64,000 nt of DNA from assembly GCF_023369855.1 (NCBI RefSeq), contig NZ_JAMBPP010000016.1, positions 1 to 64,000 on the forward strand, written 5' to 3'. The translations under genes were made by a program, and so were the position numbers. This document shows positions 52,858 to 63,054 of this stretch, piece after piece (position 1 is the stretch's first letter; every line of letters begins with the position of its first letter). The notes under the pieces were generated by a model. It worked only from the letters and a program-made list of their open reading frames with translations. It was not told the origin of the DNA and made no database searches. The DNA is from Actinotalea alkalitolerans (GTDB taxonomy: Bacteria > Actinomycetota > Actinomycetes > Actinomycetales > Cellulomonadaceae).

Positions 52858-53436
52858 GTGGAACGCAGCACGCCCCGTCACGGCGCACCGCCGGACGCAC
52901 CCCCGCCGCCGGATGTCCCACCCGGGAGCGCTGACGGGCGCCATGAGACACCGCTCGAGCGCCTGGACCGCAACTGGACCGAGATCCTGCAGGAGCTGCG
53001 GGTCACCCAGACCGGGATCCAGATCCTCACCGGGTTCCTGCTGACGGTCCCCTTCCAGTCGCGTTTCGCCGACCTCACCGCCGACCAGCGCCAGATCTAC
53101 CTGATCCTGGTGGTCATGGCTGCTGTCACGACCGGCCTGATGGTCGCGCCGGTGAGCCTGCACCGGTGGCTCTTCCGCCAGCACGCGAAGTCGACGCTGG
53201 TGAGCGGGGCGGACGCCCTGATGCGGCTCGCGCTGGTGTTCTTCTCGATGGTCGTCTCGGGCGTGGTGCTGCTGGTCTTCGACGTCGTGGTGGGCCGGAC
53301 CACTGCGCTCGTCGCGTCAGGCTCGGTGCTGACGTTCCTGGTGTTGCTCTGGTTCGTGATGCCGATGGTCATGGCGCACCGTGCACGCCAGGGCTCCGGA
53401 GCGCAGGGGTCGACCCGCGGGACCGACCGGCCCTGA
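52858..53436 (+). CDS. DUF6328 membrane protein
   Basis: 192 residues from GTG 52858. A Pro-rich N-terminal 40 residues, then WTEILQELRVTQTGIQILTGFLLTVPFQSRF and three further helices, the pattern of DUF6328 proteins of actinobacteria. Function unknown. The frame is open back to 52774, but the upstream part is low-complexity and has no ribosome site. Confidence 0.8.
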   Translation: MERSTPRHGAPPDAPPPPDVPPGSADGRHETPLERLDRNWTEILQELRVTQTGIQILTGFLLTVPFQSRFADLTADQRQIYLILVVMAAVTTGLMVAPVSLHRWLFRQHAKSTLVSGADALMRLALVFFSMVVSGVVLLVFDVVVGRTTALVASGSVLTFLVLLWFVMPMVMAHRARQGSGAQGSTRGTDRP

Positions 53437-53453
53437 GGGTCCGTGCCCGCGGG

Positions 53454-55379
<1,926 letters not shown>

Positions 55380-55492
55380 GGGTCGCCCCTCGCTGGTGCC
55401 GCGGTCTCGGAGCGACCATCGGCGCTGCTGTTTCCAGCCTGCGCCGCTCCGACCACACGTTCAACCGCTCACGCGCGCAAGAACGCCAGTTG

Positions 55493-55521
55493 TTTACGGC
55501 CCGTCACATCCTCGCTACCGT
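55493..55521 (+). promoter_or_regulatory. Promoter of the RamB-like gene, probably leaderless
   Basis: TTTACG (55493-55498), 17 bases, TACCGT (55516-55521), six bases, ATG 55528. Confidence 0.5.
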
Positions 55522-55527
55522 CGACGC

Positions 55528-57042
55528 ATGACGCCCTCCGCCGGGACGAGCCCGTCCGCCGCGCGCGCCGTGATCGACCTCGCCGAGGACGCACCCGACG
55601 CACCCGCCACGGGGTCGGACCTGCTCACCCTCGGACGACGGATCCGCCACTTCCGCACCGCACGGTCGATGACCCTCGAGCAGCTCGGTGCCGCGGTCGG
55701 GAGCACGGCGAGCCAGCTGTCCCTGGTCGAGAACGGGCACCGCGAGCCTCGGCTCACCCTGCTGCAGTCCATCGCCGGGGCACTCTCGGTACGCCTGCCG
55801 GACCTGCTCGCTCCCGAGCCACCCTCCCACCGGGCTGCGCTGGAGATCGCCCTGGACCAGGCGCAACGGTCCGCCCTGTACGCCTCGATCGCACTGCCCG
55901 CCGTCCGGCCCGGCAAGGGGCTCTCCCTCGAGGCACTCGAGGCCCTCGTCGGCCTGCACCGGGAGCTCGCCCGGCGGGCCGACGCGGCGATCGCCACGCC
56001 GGAGGAGGCACGCCGGGTCAACACCGCGCTGCGCCGCTGGATGCGGGAGCGCGACAACTACCTCCCCGAGATCGAGGACGCCGCCGAGGACGCGCTGCGC
56101 ACCGCCGGGTACACCTCCGGGGCGCTGACCCACCGCGGGGTCGCCCGGATGGCCGAGCACCTGGGGTTCACCCTCATCCACGTCGACGACCTGCCGCACT
56201 CGACACGCACCGTGACCGACCTGGCCAACGGCCGGATCTACCTGCCGCCGGCCTCCATCCCGGGCGGGCACGGCCTACGATCCCTCGCGCTCCAGGCGAT
56301 CGCGCACCGCGTGCTCGGGCACGAGCGTCCACGCAGCTACGCGGACTTCCTGCGCCAGCGCATCGAGATCAACTACTTCGCCGCTGCCTGCCTGATGCCC
56401 CGGGCCGCCGCCGTGAGGTTCCTGACCGAGGCCAAGCGGACCAAGGACCTCGCGGTGGAGGACTTCCGCGACGCCTTCGGGGTGACCCACGAGGCCGCGG
56501 CGCAGCGCATGACGAACCTGCTGACCTCGCACCTGGGCATCCGGCTGCACTTCCTGCGGGCAGGTGACGACGGGGCCCTCTACAAGGGGTACGAGAACGA
56601 CGGGGTGGGTTTCGCCACCGACGGCACCGGAGCGATCGAGGGCCAGCTCGTCTGCCGGCAGTGGGCCGCCCGGATGGCCTTCTCGCGCCGCGACCGCACC
56701 ACCGAGTACCACCAGTACACCGACACCCCGACCGGCACCTACTGGTGCACGACCCAGACGGGCAGCGGCTCAGGGGGTGCGTTCTCGATCAGCGTCGGGG
56801 TGCCCTTCTCCGCCGCCAAGTGGTTCCGCGGGCGCGAGACGACCACCCGCACGACCTCCCAGTGCCCCGCCCCCTCGTGCTGCCGCCGCCCCGACGAGAC
56901 CCTCGAGACGCGCTGGGCCCCGCACGCGTGGCCCAGCGCGGCACTGCACGCGCACATCCTGGCCCCGCTGCCGAGCGGCACCTTCCCCGGGGTCGACGAG
57001 TCCGAGGTCTACGCCTTCCTGGACAAGCACGCCCGTCCCTGA
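55528..57042 (+). CDS. RamB/MldR-type XRE regulator with DUF2083-like domain
   Basis: 504 residues. HTH at about 34-88 (LGRRIRHFRTARSMTLEQLGAAVGSTASQLSLVENG), a middle region with RMAEHLGFTLIHVDDLP, an ImmA/IrrE-like segment (LQAIAHRVLGHERPRSYADFL, EINYFAAACLMP) and a C-terminal part with a Cys cluster CPAPSCC. RamB homologs repress or activate acetate, glyoxylate and methylcitrate genes and sense short-chain acyl-CoA. Divergent from pckG, a sensible target in acetate growth. Confidence 0.9.
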   Translation: MTPSAGTSPSAARAVIDLAEDAPDAPATGSDLLTLGRRIRHFRTARSMTLEQLGAAVGSTASQLSLVENGHREPRLTLLQSIAGALSVRLPDLLAPEPPSHRAALEIALDQAQRSALYASIALPAVRPGKGLSLEALEALVGLHRELARRADAAIATPEEARRVNTALRRWMRERDNYLPEIEDAAEDALRTAGYTSGALTHRGVARMAEHLGFTLIHVDDLPHSTRTVTDLANGRIYLPPASIPGGHGLRSLALQAIAHRVLGHERPRSYADFLRQRIEINYFAAACLMPRAAAVRFLTEAKRTKDLAVEDFRDAFGVTHEAAAQRMTNLLTSHLGIRLHFLRAGDDGALYKGYENDGVGFATDGTGAIEGQLVCRQWAARMAFSRRDRTTEYHQYTDTPTGTYWCTTQTGSGSGGAFSISVGVPFSAAKWFRGRETTTRTTSQCPAPSCCRRPDETLETRWAPHAWPSAALHAHILAPLPSGTFPGVDESEVYAFLDKHARP

Positions 57043-57083
57043 GCCGGAGCACGTCGCCGCGGGCGGCCGATCGGTGTGCCGTC

Positions 57084-59984
57084 TCAGCGACGACGGCTCC
57101 TGCCCGGGCCCCACGGCGGACCTGTCGTCACCTGGTGCGGCAGCGGCAACGGCACACCGGACAGGGCGAGCTCGGGGGCAGGACGACCCAGCAGGTAGCC
57201 CTGGACGGACTCGCACCCGATGCTGCGCAGCACGCTCAGCTGCTCCGGGTCCTCGACCCCCTCGGCCACGACGTCGATCTCGAGCTCACGCGCCAGGGAC
57301 AGCACCCCTCGGACCACCGCGAGCGACGGGGCGTGGTCCGCCAGCCTCGAGATGAAGCTGCGGTCGACCTTGATCTGGTCGACCGGGAGCCCCTGGAGCC
57401 AGGCGAGCGTCGAGTAGCCCGTGCCGAAGTCGTCGAGCGAGATGCGGACACCGAGCCGCCGCAGCTCGTCCAGACGCTCGACCACCCCCGGGAGATCGAT
57501 CAGGGACCGGCTCTCGACCAGCTCCAGGTGCAGCGTCCCGGGCGGCAGCCCGTGCCGGCTCAGGGCCGAGCGGACCACGGAGACCAGCCGGGGGTCGACC
57601 AGCGTCGGGCCGGCCAGGTTCACCGCGAGACGCAGCGGACCGGCGGCAGGCGACGGCCAGCCGGTCCACTCCCGGCAGGCCGCGTCGACAGCCCACAGGT
57701 CGAGGTCGCTCACCAGCCCGGCCTCCTCGGCCAGCGGCAGGAAGGCCCCTGGTGCCAGCAGACCCAGGCGGGGGTGCGCCCAGCGCAGCAAGGCCTCGGC
57801 CCCGACCACACGCCCCTGGTCGGGCCCGGTGATGTCCACCACGGGCTGGTAGAAGAGGCGCAGCTGGCCCCCGGCCGCCGCCCCCGCGAGCTCGGCCTCG
57901 AGCGAGGGCATGACCCGTCGGGCCAGCGCCTGACCCGACACCGCGACCTGGTTGCGGCCGGACTGCTTGGCGACGTACATCGCCGAGTCGGCCGCAGCCA
58001 GGAGCCGGTCACCACGACCGTCGGGCCCCTCGTGCACCGCGACCCCTACGCTCACCGTGACCCGCAGCTCGTGGCCCGAGATCCGGAAGGGCTCGTCGAG
58101 CCTCTCGACGAGCCGGTTCGCGACGTCCAGCGGCCGGCGGGGGTCGTCGACCTCGGTCAGCACGACGCCGAACTCGTCGCCGCCCAGCCGCCCCACGATG
58201 TCGCCCTCGCGCAGCTGCTCACGCAGCCGGGCGGCGATCTGGCGGAGCAGCTCGTCCCCCGCCGCGTGCCCGAGCCCGTCGTTGACGTGCTTGAACCGGT
58301 CCAGGTCGCAGAAGAGCACCGCGGTGACCGTTCCCGCGGTCGCGCCGCGCAGCACGTCGTCGAGCTGCTTGACCAGGGTCACCCGGTTGGGCAGACCGGT
58401 CAGCCCGTCGTGCTGGGACTGATGGCGGATCCTGCTGAGCAGGCGGGCGTTCTGCAGGGCGGTGGCTCCCTGGTCGCTCACCCCTCCCATCCGGGCGAGC
58501 GCCTCGGCGTGGGCGGGTGTCCCGGCGATGCTCCCGGCCCACCCCGCCGTCGCCACGCCCAGCAGCGTGTCGCCCGCCAGCAGGGGCACGGCCACCACGC
58601 AGTCCGACCCGGTGACGCGCAGGATGTCCGCGAGAGGAGGGCTCGCCGTCGCGAGCTCGAGCAGCACGGGCTGGTGATGGGTGAGCATCGTGACCAGCTC
58701 GGGCACACCGACCGGGGTGATCCGTGCCGCGAGCAGCAGGTCGCGCTCGACCTCGTCGTGCCCGGCTGTGGCCACCGGCCGCAGCTCGCCCTGCACGGCG
58801 TCCCAGAACATCACCGTCGCCGCGCGGCACCCGACCACCCGGGGCAGGGCAGCGGCGATCAGCTCGGCGACGGCCTGGGGGTCGGCAGCCGAGGCCAGGT
58901 CGTGGGCCAGGGCGAGGAGCGCGGTCGCCCGGCTCTCCTCGCAGCGGCTGTCGTCGAGCGCCGTCAGGAGGTCCAGTGCCGCTGCCGCGTGCCGTGCGTA
59001 GGCCTCGAGGAGTGTGCGGTCCTCGCCCGAGGCCACCAGTCCGTGGTCGAACAGGGCGGCGAGCAGGCCGTACCGCCGCCGGCTCGATCGCACGTCGACC
59101 ACCACCGCCCAGGGACCGGGATCCTGGCCCTGCTGGAGGAGGTCGGCGAGCTCGTGCGCGCGCTCGCGGGTCAGGCCGTTGAACCTGATGGTCGGGTCGG
59201 TGCCCGGCGCCCCGTCCACCACGAGCAGGTAGGCGGGCGCGAGCACGGCCGCGGCCGCTCGGTCGGTGATCCGCTCGAGCACGGCCCCGAGGTCCTCTCC
59301 CCCGACCAGGTCGGTCGCGGCGAGCTGCAGGTCCTCGAGCTGTGCCCGCAACGCGGCGACCTCGAGGCCGTCGATGGTCTGCCGGCGCTGGCGTGAGAAC
59401 CTGCGGTACCTCTTCCAGGTCACCCGGTAGACGCACGCGGGGTAGCCGTCCGCCTCGCACTCGTCGTGGACGACCACGGCCGGGGGAAGACCGAACAGGA
59501 CGGGCACCGCGGCGATGAGCCCTTGGCCGTAGGAGCAGTCGAGCCGCGAGTGCCGGTACCCCTCGGCGAGCTGCGAGTGCAGGACGGCCGACGTCGAGCG
59601 ACACTCGACCGCCGTGATGGTCGAGGTGGTGGTGAACCGCGCCACCACCCGCGGCAGCTGTCGGAAGATCTCCCGCGGCGAGCCGATGGCGCGGACCAGC
59701 CCGACCACGTGGTTGCTGCCGCCGTGCCGGATCGCCTGGGAGCCGACCCCGAACATGGCACCGGGGTCGTCGAGCACCTCGGTCGCCGCCTCGAAGAGAC
59801 GGATGCGGGTGTCGTACCCGACCCAGTGCGACATCTGCTCGAGATCGCCGGCCAGGTGCGCCACGCCGGCCCGAGCGAGCACCTTCTCGACGGCTCCCTG
59901 ACCACCCTGCGCGCGCACGTAGCGCAGCAGCAGGGTCGTCGTCGCCCCCGATGTCTCGCGGGGTTCTGCGGTGGTGGTGGCCAT
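57084..59984 (-). CDS. Cytoplasmic c-di-GMP protein with GAF-like, GGDEF and EAL domains
   Basis: 966 residues from ATG 59984 with AAGGTGAG upstream (ATG 60002 is the alternative). Residues about 20-190 are an uncharacterised sensor-like domain with WVGYDTRIRLFEAATEVLDDP and a late Cys pair, one in DECEADGYPACVYRVTW. A helical linker and a GAF-like domain (about 330-505) follow. The GGDEF domain has QHDGLTGLPNRVTLVKQL and the full RLGGDEFGV loop. The EAL domain has EALLRWAHP, ELVESRSLID and DDFGTGYSTLAWL with metal ligands. Both catalytic sites look intact, so it may switch between making and breaking c-di-GMP. Confidence 0.93.
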   Translation of the reverse strand: MATTTAEPRETSGATTTLLLRYVRAQGGQGAVEKVLARAGVAHLAGDLEQMSHWVGYDTRIRLFEAATEVLDDPGAMFGVGSQAIRHGGSNHVVGLVRAIGSPREIFRQLPRVVARFTTTSTITAVECRSTSAVLHSQLAEGYRHSRLDCSYGQGLIAAVPVLFGLPPAVVVHDECEADGYPACVYRVTWKRYRRFSRQRRQTIDGLEVAALRAQLEDLQLAATDLVGGEDLGAVLERITDRAAAAVLAPAYLLVVDGAPGTDPTIRFNGLTRERAHELADLLQQGQDPGPWAVVVDVRSSRRRYGLLAALFDHGLVASGEDRTLLEAYARHAAAALDLLTALDDSRCEESRATALLALAHDLASAADPQAVAELIAAALPRVVGCRAATVMFWDAVQGELRPVATAGHDEVERDLLLAARITPVGVPELVTMLTHHQPVLLELATASPPLADILRVTGSDCVVAVPLLAGDTLLGVATAGWAGSIAGTPAHAEALARMGGVSDQGATALQNARLLSRIRHQSQHDGLTGLPNRVTLVKQLDDVLRGATAGTVTAVLFCDLDRFKHVNDGLGHAAGDELLRQIAARLREQLREGDIVGRLGGDEFGVVLTEVDDPRRPLDVANRLVERLDEPFRISGHELRVTVSVGVAVHEGPDGRGDRLLAAADSAMYVAKQSGRNQVAVSGQALARRVMPSLEAELAGAAAGGQLRLFYQPVVDITGPDQGRVVGAEALLRWAHPRLGLLAPGAFLPLAEEAGLVSDLDLWAVDAACREWTGWPSPAAGPLRLAVNLAGPTLVDPRLVSVVRSALSRHGLPPGTLHLELVESRSLIDLPGVVERLDELRRLGVRISLDDFGTGYSTLAWLQGLPVDQIKVDRSFISRLADHAPSLAVVRGVLSLARELEIDVVAEGVEDPEQLSVLRSIGCESVQGYLLGRPAPELALSGVPLPLPHQVTTGPPWGPGRSRRR

Positions 59985-60084
59985 AGGTCTCACCTTCTCC
60001 ATCGGCAGCCCCGGGTCACGGGTGAGTATCCACGACCCACGGCTTTGACCCGGTGGTCCTAGGTTTTCCCGGTCCGACCCGCCC

Positions 60085-60090
60085 TACCCT
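60085..60090 (+). promoter_or_regulatory. Possible -10 box of the HMA/UreH/cupredoxin gene
   Basis: TACCCT with a leader of about 20 bases carrying AAGGAGG (60106-60112) before GTG 60117. Confidence 0.4.
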
Positions 60091-60116
60091 CGGATGGTCC
60101 GTTCCAAGGAGGACCC

Positions 60117-61478
60117 GTGCCCGACCTCGAGCTGCCCGTCCGGGGCATGACCTGCCGTGCCTGCGAGGTCCGGGTGACCAAGGCGCTGCGAGCAGTCCCC
60201 GGGGTCACCAAGGTGCAGGTCTCCGCAGCGCGCGGGACCGCGCGGGTACGCACCACGACGCCCGTCCCGCGGTCACGGCTGGCCGGTGCCGTGACCGGCG
60301 CCGGGTACGAGCTCGGTCAGGACGACAGGGCGTGGCTCAGCCGTGACCACCAGGTGTGGCGCGACGTCGCGACGGCGGTCGCCGTGGTCGCCGTGCTGGT
60401 CCTGGTCGCCCGGCTCACCGGCCTCGAGGAGGCCACCGGTCGCCTGGGGGGTGCGGCCATGGGCGGCAGCCTGCTGCTGGTCGTCCTGCTCGGGCTGGCC
60501 GCAGGGCTGTCGACCTGCATGGCCCTGGTCGGCGGGCTGGTGCTGGCGGTCTCCGCGCGGCACGCCGAGCGCCACCCGGGGGCGACACCCCGGCAGCGAC
60601 TGCGCCCGCACCTGTCGTTCAACGCCGGACGGGTGGTGGGCTTCGCCGTCCTCGGTGGGTTGCTGGGGGCCGTGGGGTCGGCGGTGAGCCTCAGCGGGGG
60701 CGCGGTGGCCCTGCTGACGGTGGTGGTCTCGATGGCCATGGTCGCCGTCGGGCTGCAGCTGACCAAGGTCTCCCCCCGCCTCGCGGGGCGCACCCTGTCG
60801 CTGCCTCCGGTGCTGACCCGCAGGCTCGGCGGCGAGGGGCCGACGTCTGCCCGCTACTCCGAGGGCCGCACGGCTGCCCTGGGTGCGGCCACGTTCCTGC
60901 TCCCCTGCGGCTTCACCCAGGCCGTCCAGCTCTACGCGCTGTCCACCGGGAGCCCGGTGCGGGCCGGCACGATCATGGCGCTCTTCGCCGTCGGCACCAT
61001 GCCCGGGCTGCTCGGGATCGGCGGCCTGACCGCGGTGGCACGCGGGGCCTTCGCACCGCGGTTCTTCCGCTTCGCCGGGGTCGCGGTGCTCGCCTTCGCC
61101 GCGGTCAACCTCTCGGGCGCCCTCACCCTGCTGGCCCCCGGCCTGGGTGGCGGACCGACGGCCGGGCTGGTCGTGTCGCAGAACGTGACCCTCGAGGACG
61201 GCGTCCAGGTGCTGCGCACCGTGCAGGGGGCCACCGGGTACTCCCCGCAGCACGCGACCGTCGAGGCGGGCACCGAGGTGCGCTGGGAGATCGACTCGGT
61301 CGCCGCGAGCTGCGCCGGGGCGCTGTACCTGCCGGCCCTGGGCATGGGCACGGTGCTGCTCGAGCCCGGGGTCAACGTGCTCACCTTCACCCCTACCGAG
61401 CCCGGCCGGCTGCACTACTCGTGCGCGATGGGCATGTACACGGGCGTGATCGACGTGATCGCCGCCCCGATCGCCTGA
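60117..61478 (+). CDS. Fusion of HMA metal-binding, UreH/TauE-like membrane and cupredoxin-like domains
   Basis: 453 residues. Residues 1-70: heavy-metal-associated domain with GMTCRAC (C13, C16). Residues 95-345: six-helix UreH/SafE-type membrane part with GLSTCMALVGGLVLAVSARHA, RVVGFAVLGGLLGAVG and LLPCGFTQAVQLYAL. Residues 360-453: cupredoxin-like domain ending HYSCAMGMYTGVIDVI with potential copper ligands (C, H, C, M). The order suggests that copper is taken by the HMA part in the cytoplasm and handed across the membrane to the outer cupredoxin part. Strong ribosome site. Convergent to the nitrate reductase operon. Confidence 0.87.
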   Translation: MPDLELPVRGMTCRACEVRVTKALRAVPGVTKVQVSAARGTARVRTTTPVPRSRLAGAVTGAGYELGQDDRAWLSRDHQVWRDVATAVAVVAVLVLVARLTGLEEATGRLGGAAMGGSLLLVVLLGLAAGLSTCMALVGGLVLAVSARHAERHPGATPRQRLRPHLSFNAGRVVGFAVLGGLLGAVGSAVSLSGGAVALLTVVVSMAMVAVGLQLTKVSPRLAGRTLSLPPVLTRRLGGEGPTSARYSEGRTAALGAATFLLPCGFTQAVQLYALSTGSPVRAGTIMALFAVGTMPGLLGIGGLTAVARGAFAPRFFRFAGVAVLAFAAVNLSGALTLLAPGLGGGPTAGLVVSQNVTLEDGVQVLRTVQGATGYSPQHATVEAGTEVRWEIDSVAASCAGALYLPALGMGTVLLEPGVNVLTFTPTEPGRLHYSCAMGMYTGVIDVIAAPIA

Positions 61479-61517
61479 GCCGCCCACCCGGACCGCCGCC
61501 CGGCCGGTGAGCCGAGG

Positions 61518-61561
61518 TTCTCGAACGGATCCGCGCGTCACGCGCACCGGAACGTTCGGGA
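61518..61561. repeat. 44-bp imperfect palindrome, copy 2
   Basis: TTCTCGAACGGATCCGCGCG and the opposite arm CGCGCACCGGAACGTTCGGG. Lies between the convergent ends of the cupredoxin-fusion gene and narI. Several differences from copy 1 (33492) are on both arms, so pairing is kept; a bidirectional terminator is likely. Confidence 0.6.
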
Positions 61562-61591
61562 AGTCCGCAGCCGACCGGCAGGCTCGCGGAG

Positions 61592-62350
61592 TCAGCGACG
61601 GGTCGTCTCACGCCGGCGGGCGGAGGGCTCCCAGCCGCGGCGCGAGGCGCTCGCGCCGAGGCGGTCCTGGCGGGAGCGGTAGACCACGTACGGGCGACCC
61701 AGGTAGCCCAGCGGGATGCTGAACACGTGCACCAGCCGGGTGAACGGCCACAGCGCGAACAGGAAGAACGCCGAGAGGCTGTGCAGCTGGAAGCCGATCG
61801 GCGCCTCGGCCATGAGCTCGGGGTGCAGGTCGAGCAGGAAGATCCCGCGGAACCACACCGAGACACCGTCGCGGTAGTCGTAGTGCCCGCCGAGGTTGAG
61901 GATCGAGCCCGCGACGGTGTTCCACATGCCCAGGAAGATCACCACCGCCAGCACCAGGTACATGAACTTGTCCATGCGCGTCGTGGCGCTGAAGACCGGC
62001 CCGACGGTGCGGCGCCGGTAGATGAGCAGGGCCATCCCGACCACCGTGCACACGCCCGCCACGACGCCGATCGTGATCGCCAGGAAGTGGTAGAGCTCGT
62101 CGCTCATCCCCACGGCCACCGTCCAGGACTTGGGGATCCCCAGCCCCATCACGTGCCCGAGGAAGACCGCCAGGATGCCGAAGTGGAACATCGGGCTCGC
62201 CCAGCGCAGCAGGCGGCTCTCGTAGAGCTGCGAGGACAGGGTGGTCCAGCCGAACTTGTCGTACCGGTAGCGCCAGACGTGACCGACGACGAAGATCGCC
62301 AGGCACACGTAGGGCACGACGACCCACAGGATCGTGTCGAGGGTGGTCAT
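61592..62350 (-). CDS. narI: Respiratory nitrate reductase gamma subunit
   Basis: 252 residues, cytochrome b subunit taking electrons from menaquinol. Five helices; heme-ligand His residues lie in the N- and C-terminal helices (VGHVWRYRYDKFGWTTLSSQ, FHFGILAVFLGHVMGL, GFQLHSLSAFFLFALWPFTRLVHVFSIP). Starts ATG with an ATGA overlap on narJ. Last gene of narGHJI; narG is outside the window. Confidence 0.97.
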   Translation of the reverse strand: MTTLDTILWVVVPYVCLAIFVVGHVWRYRYDKFGWTTLSSQLYESRLLRWASPMFHFGILAVFLGHVMGLGIPKSWTVAVGMSDELYHFLAITIGVVAGVCTVVGMALLIYRRRTVGPVFSATTRMDKFMYLVLAVVIFLGMWNTVAGSILNLGGHYDYRDGVSVWFRGIFLLDLHPELMAEAPIGFQLHSLSAFFLFALWPFTRLVHVFSIPLGYLGRPYVVYRSRQDRLGASASRRGWEPSARRRETTRR

Positions 62351-63054
62351 CGGCGGGCTCCCTGCAACGGTGCGTGGGTGTCCGACCCGTTCGGGTCGGG
62401 CATGTAGGAGGGCGGGGCGAAGGGCTCGAGCCCGACGTCCTCGCCGGGCGGCCCCTCGGCAGCGAGCCGGGCCACGGCCTCGCGGTCCTCCCCCTGCAGG
62501 GCAGGCAGGGTCGAGGTGACCGCGACGAGCGCCCCGGCGTAGGCAGACCCCGAGTCGACCAGGGCCAGCCGCAGCAGCTCCAGCCCGGCACGGTGCTCGA
62601 GCAGCAGACGGATGCCGGCCACCCAGGTCTCGGGTCCCCCGGTCGAGGCGAACTCGAGCACCACGGCCAGGTGGTCGGGCAGCTCGTCGGCGGCCAGCTC
62701 GAAACCCGCGGCGCGGTAGGCCTGCTTGAAGGTGACCAGTGCGACCCCCCGCTTGCGGGTGTCGCCGTAGGCGTAGTAGGTCAGGTACAGCGCGCAGCGT
62801 CTCTTGAGGTCGAAGGTCGCGACGTACTCGGCCTCGAGCTCGGGCAACGGACGGGAGCCCAGGTGGTCCACGACCTCGAGCAGCGGGTCACGCAGCCGCG
62901 GCGACAGCTCGTGCGACGCGGCCCGCAGCTGGGGCAGCAGATCGATCAGCTCGACGCTCGGGTACTCGAGCAGGAGCGCAGCGACCCGGTGCACGACGGC
63001 GTGCTCACGCTGGGCGGCCGTGCGCGCGCTCGCCGCCCGTGCCGCGCGGTTCAT
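62347..63054 (-). CDS. narJ: Nitrate reductase assembly chaperone
   Basis: 235 residues. TorD/NarJ-type chaperone that holds NarGH until the Mo cofactor is inserted. Motifs AALLLEYPSVELIDLLPQL, ATFDLKRRCALYLTYYAYGDTRKRG and PDHLAVVLEFAS are diagnostic. ATGA overlaps with narH on one side and narI on the other. The final 40 residues are acidic and Pro-rich. Confidence 0.97.
   Translation of the reverse strand: MNRAARAASARTAAQREHAVVHRVAALLLEYPSVELIDLLPQLRAASHELSPRLRDPLLEVVDHLGSRPLPELEAEYVATFDLKRRCALYLTYYAYGDTRKRGVALVTFKQAYRAAGFELAADELPDHLAVVLEFASTGGPETWVAGIRLLLEHRAGLELLRLALVDSGSAYAGALVAVTSTLPALQGEDREAVARLAAEGPPGEDVGLEPFAPPSYMPDPNGSDTHAPLQGARR

Noticed and set aside
56661-59396. 911-codon plus-strand frame opposite the GGDEF-EAL gene
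   Set aside because: Shadow of the RamB-like 3' end and the GGDEF-EAL gene; no recognisable domain.
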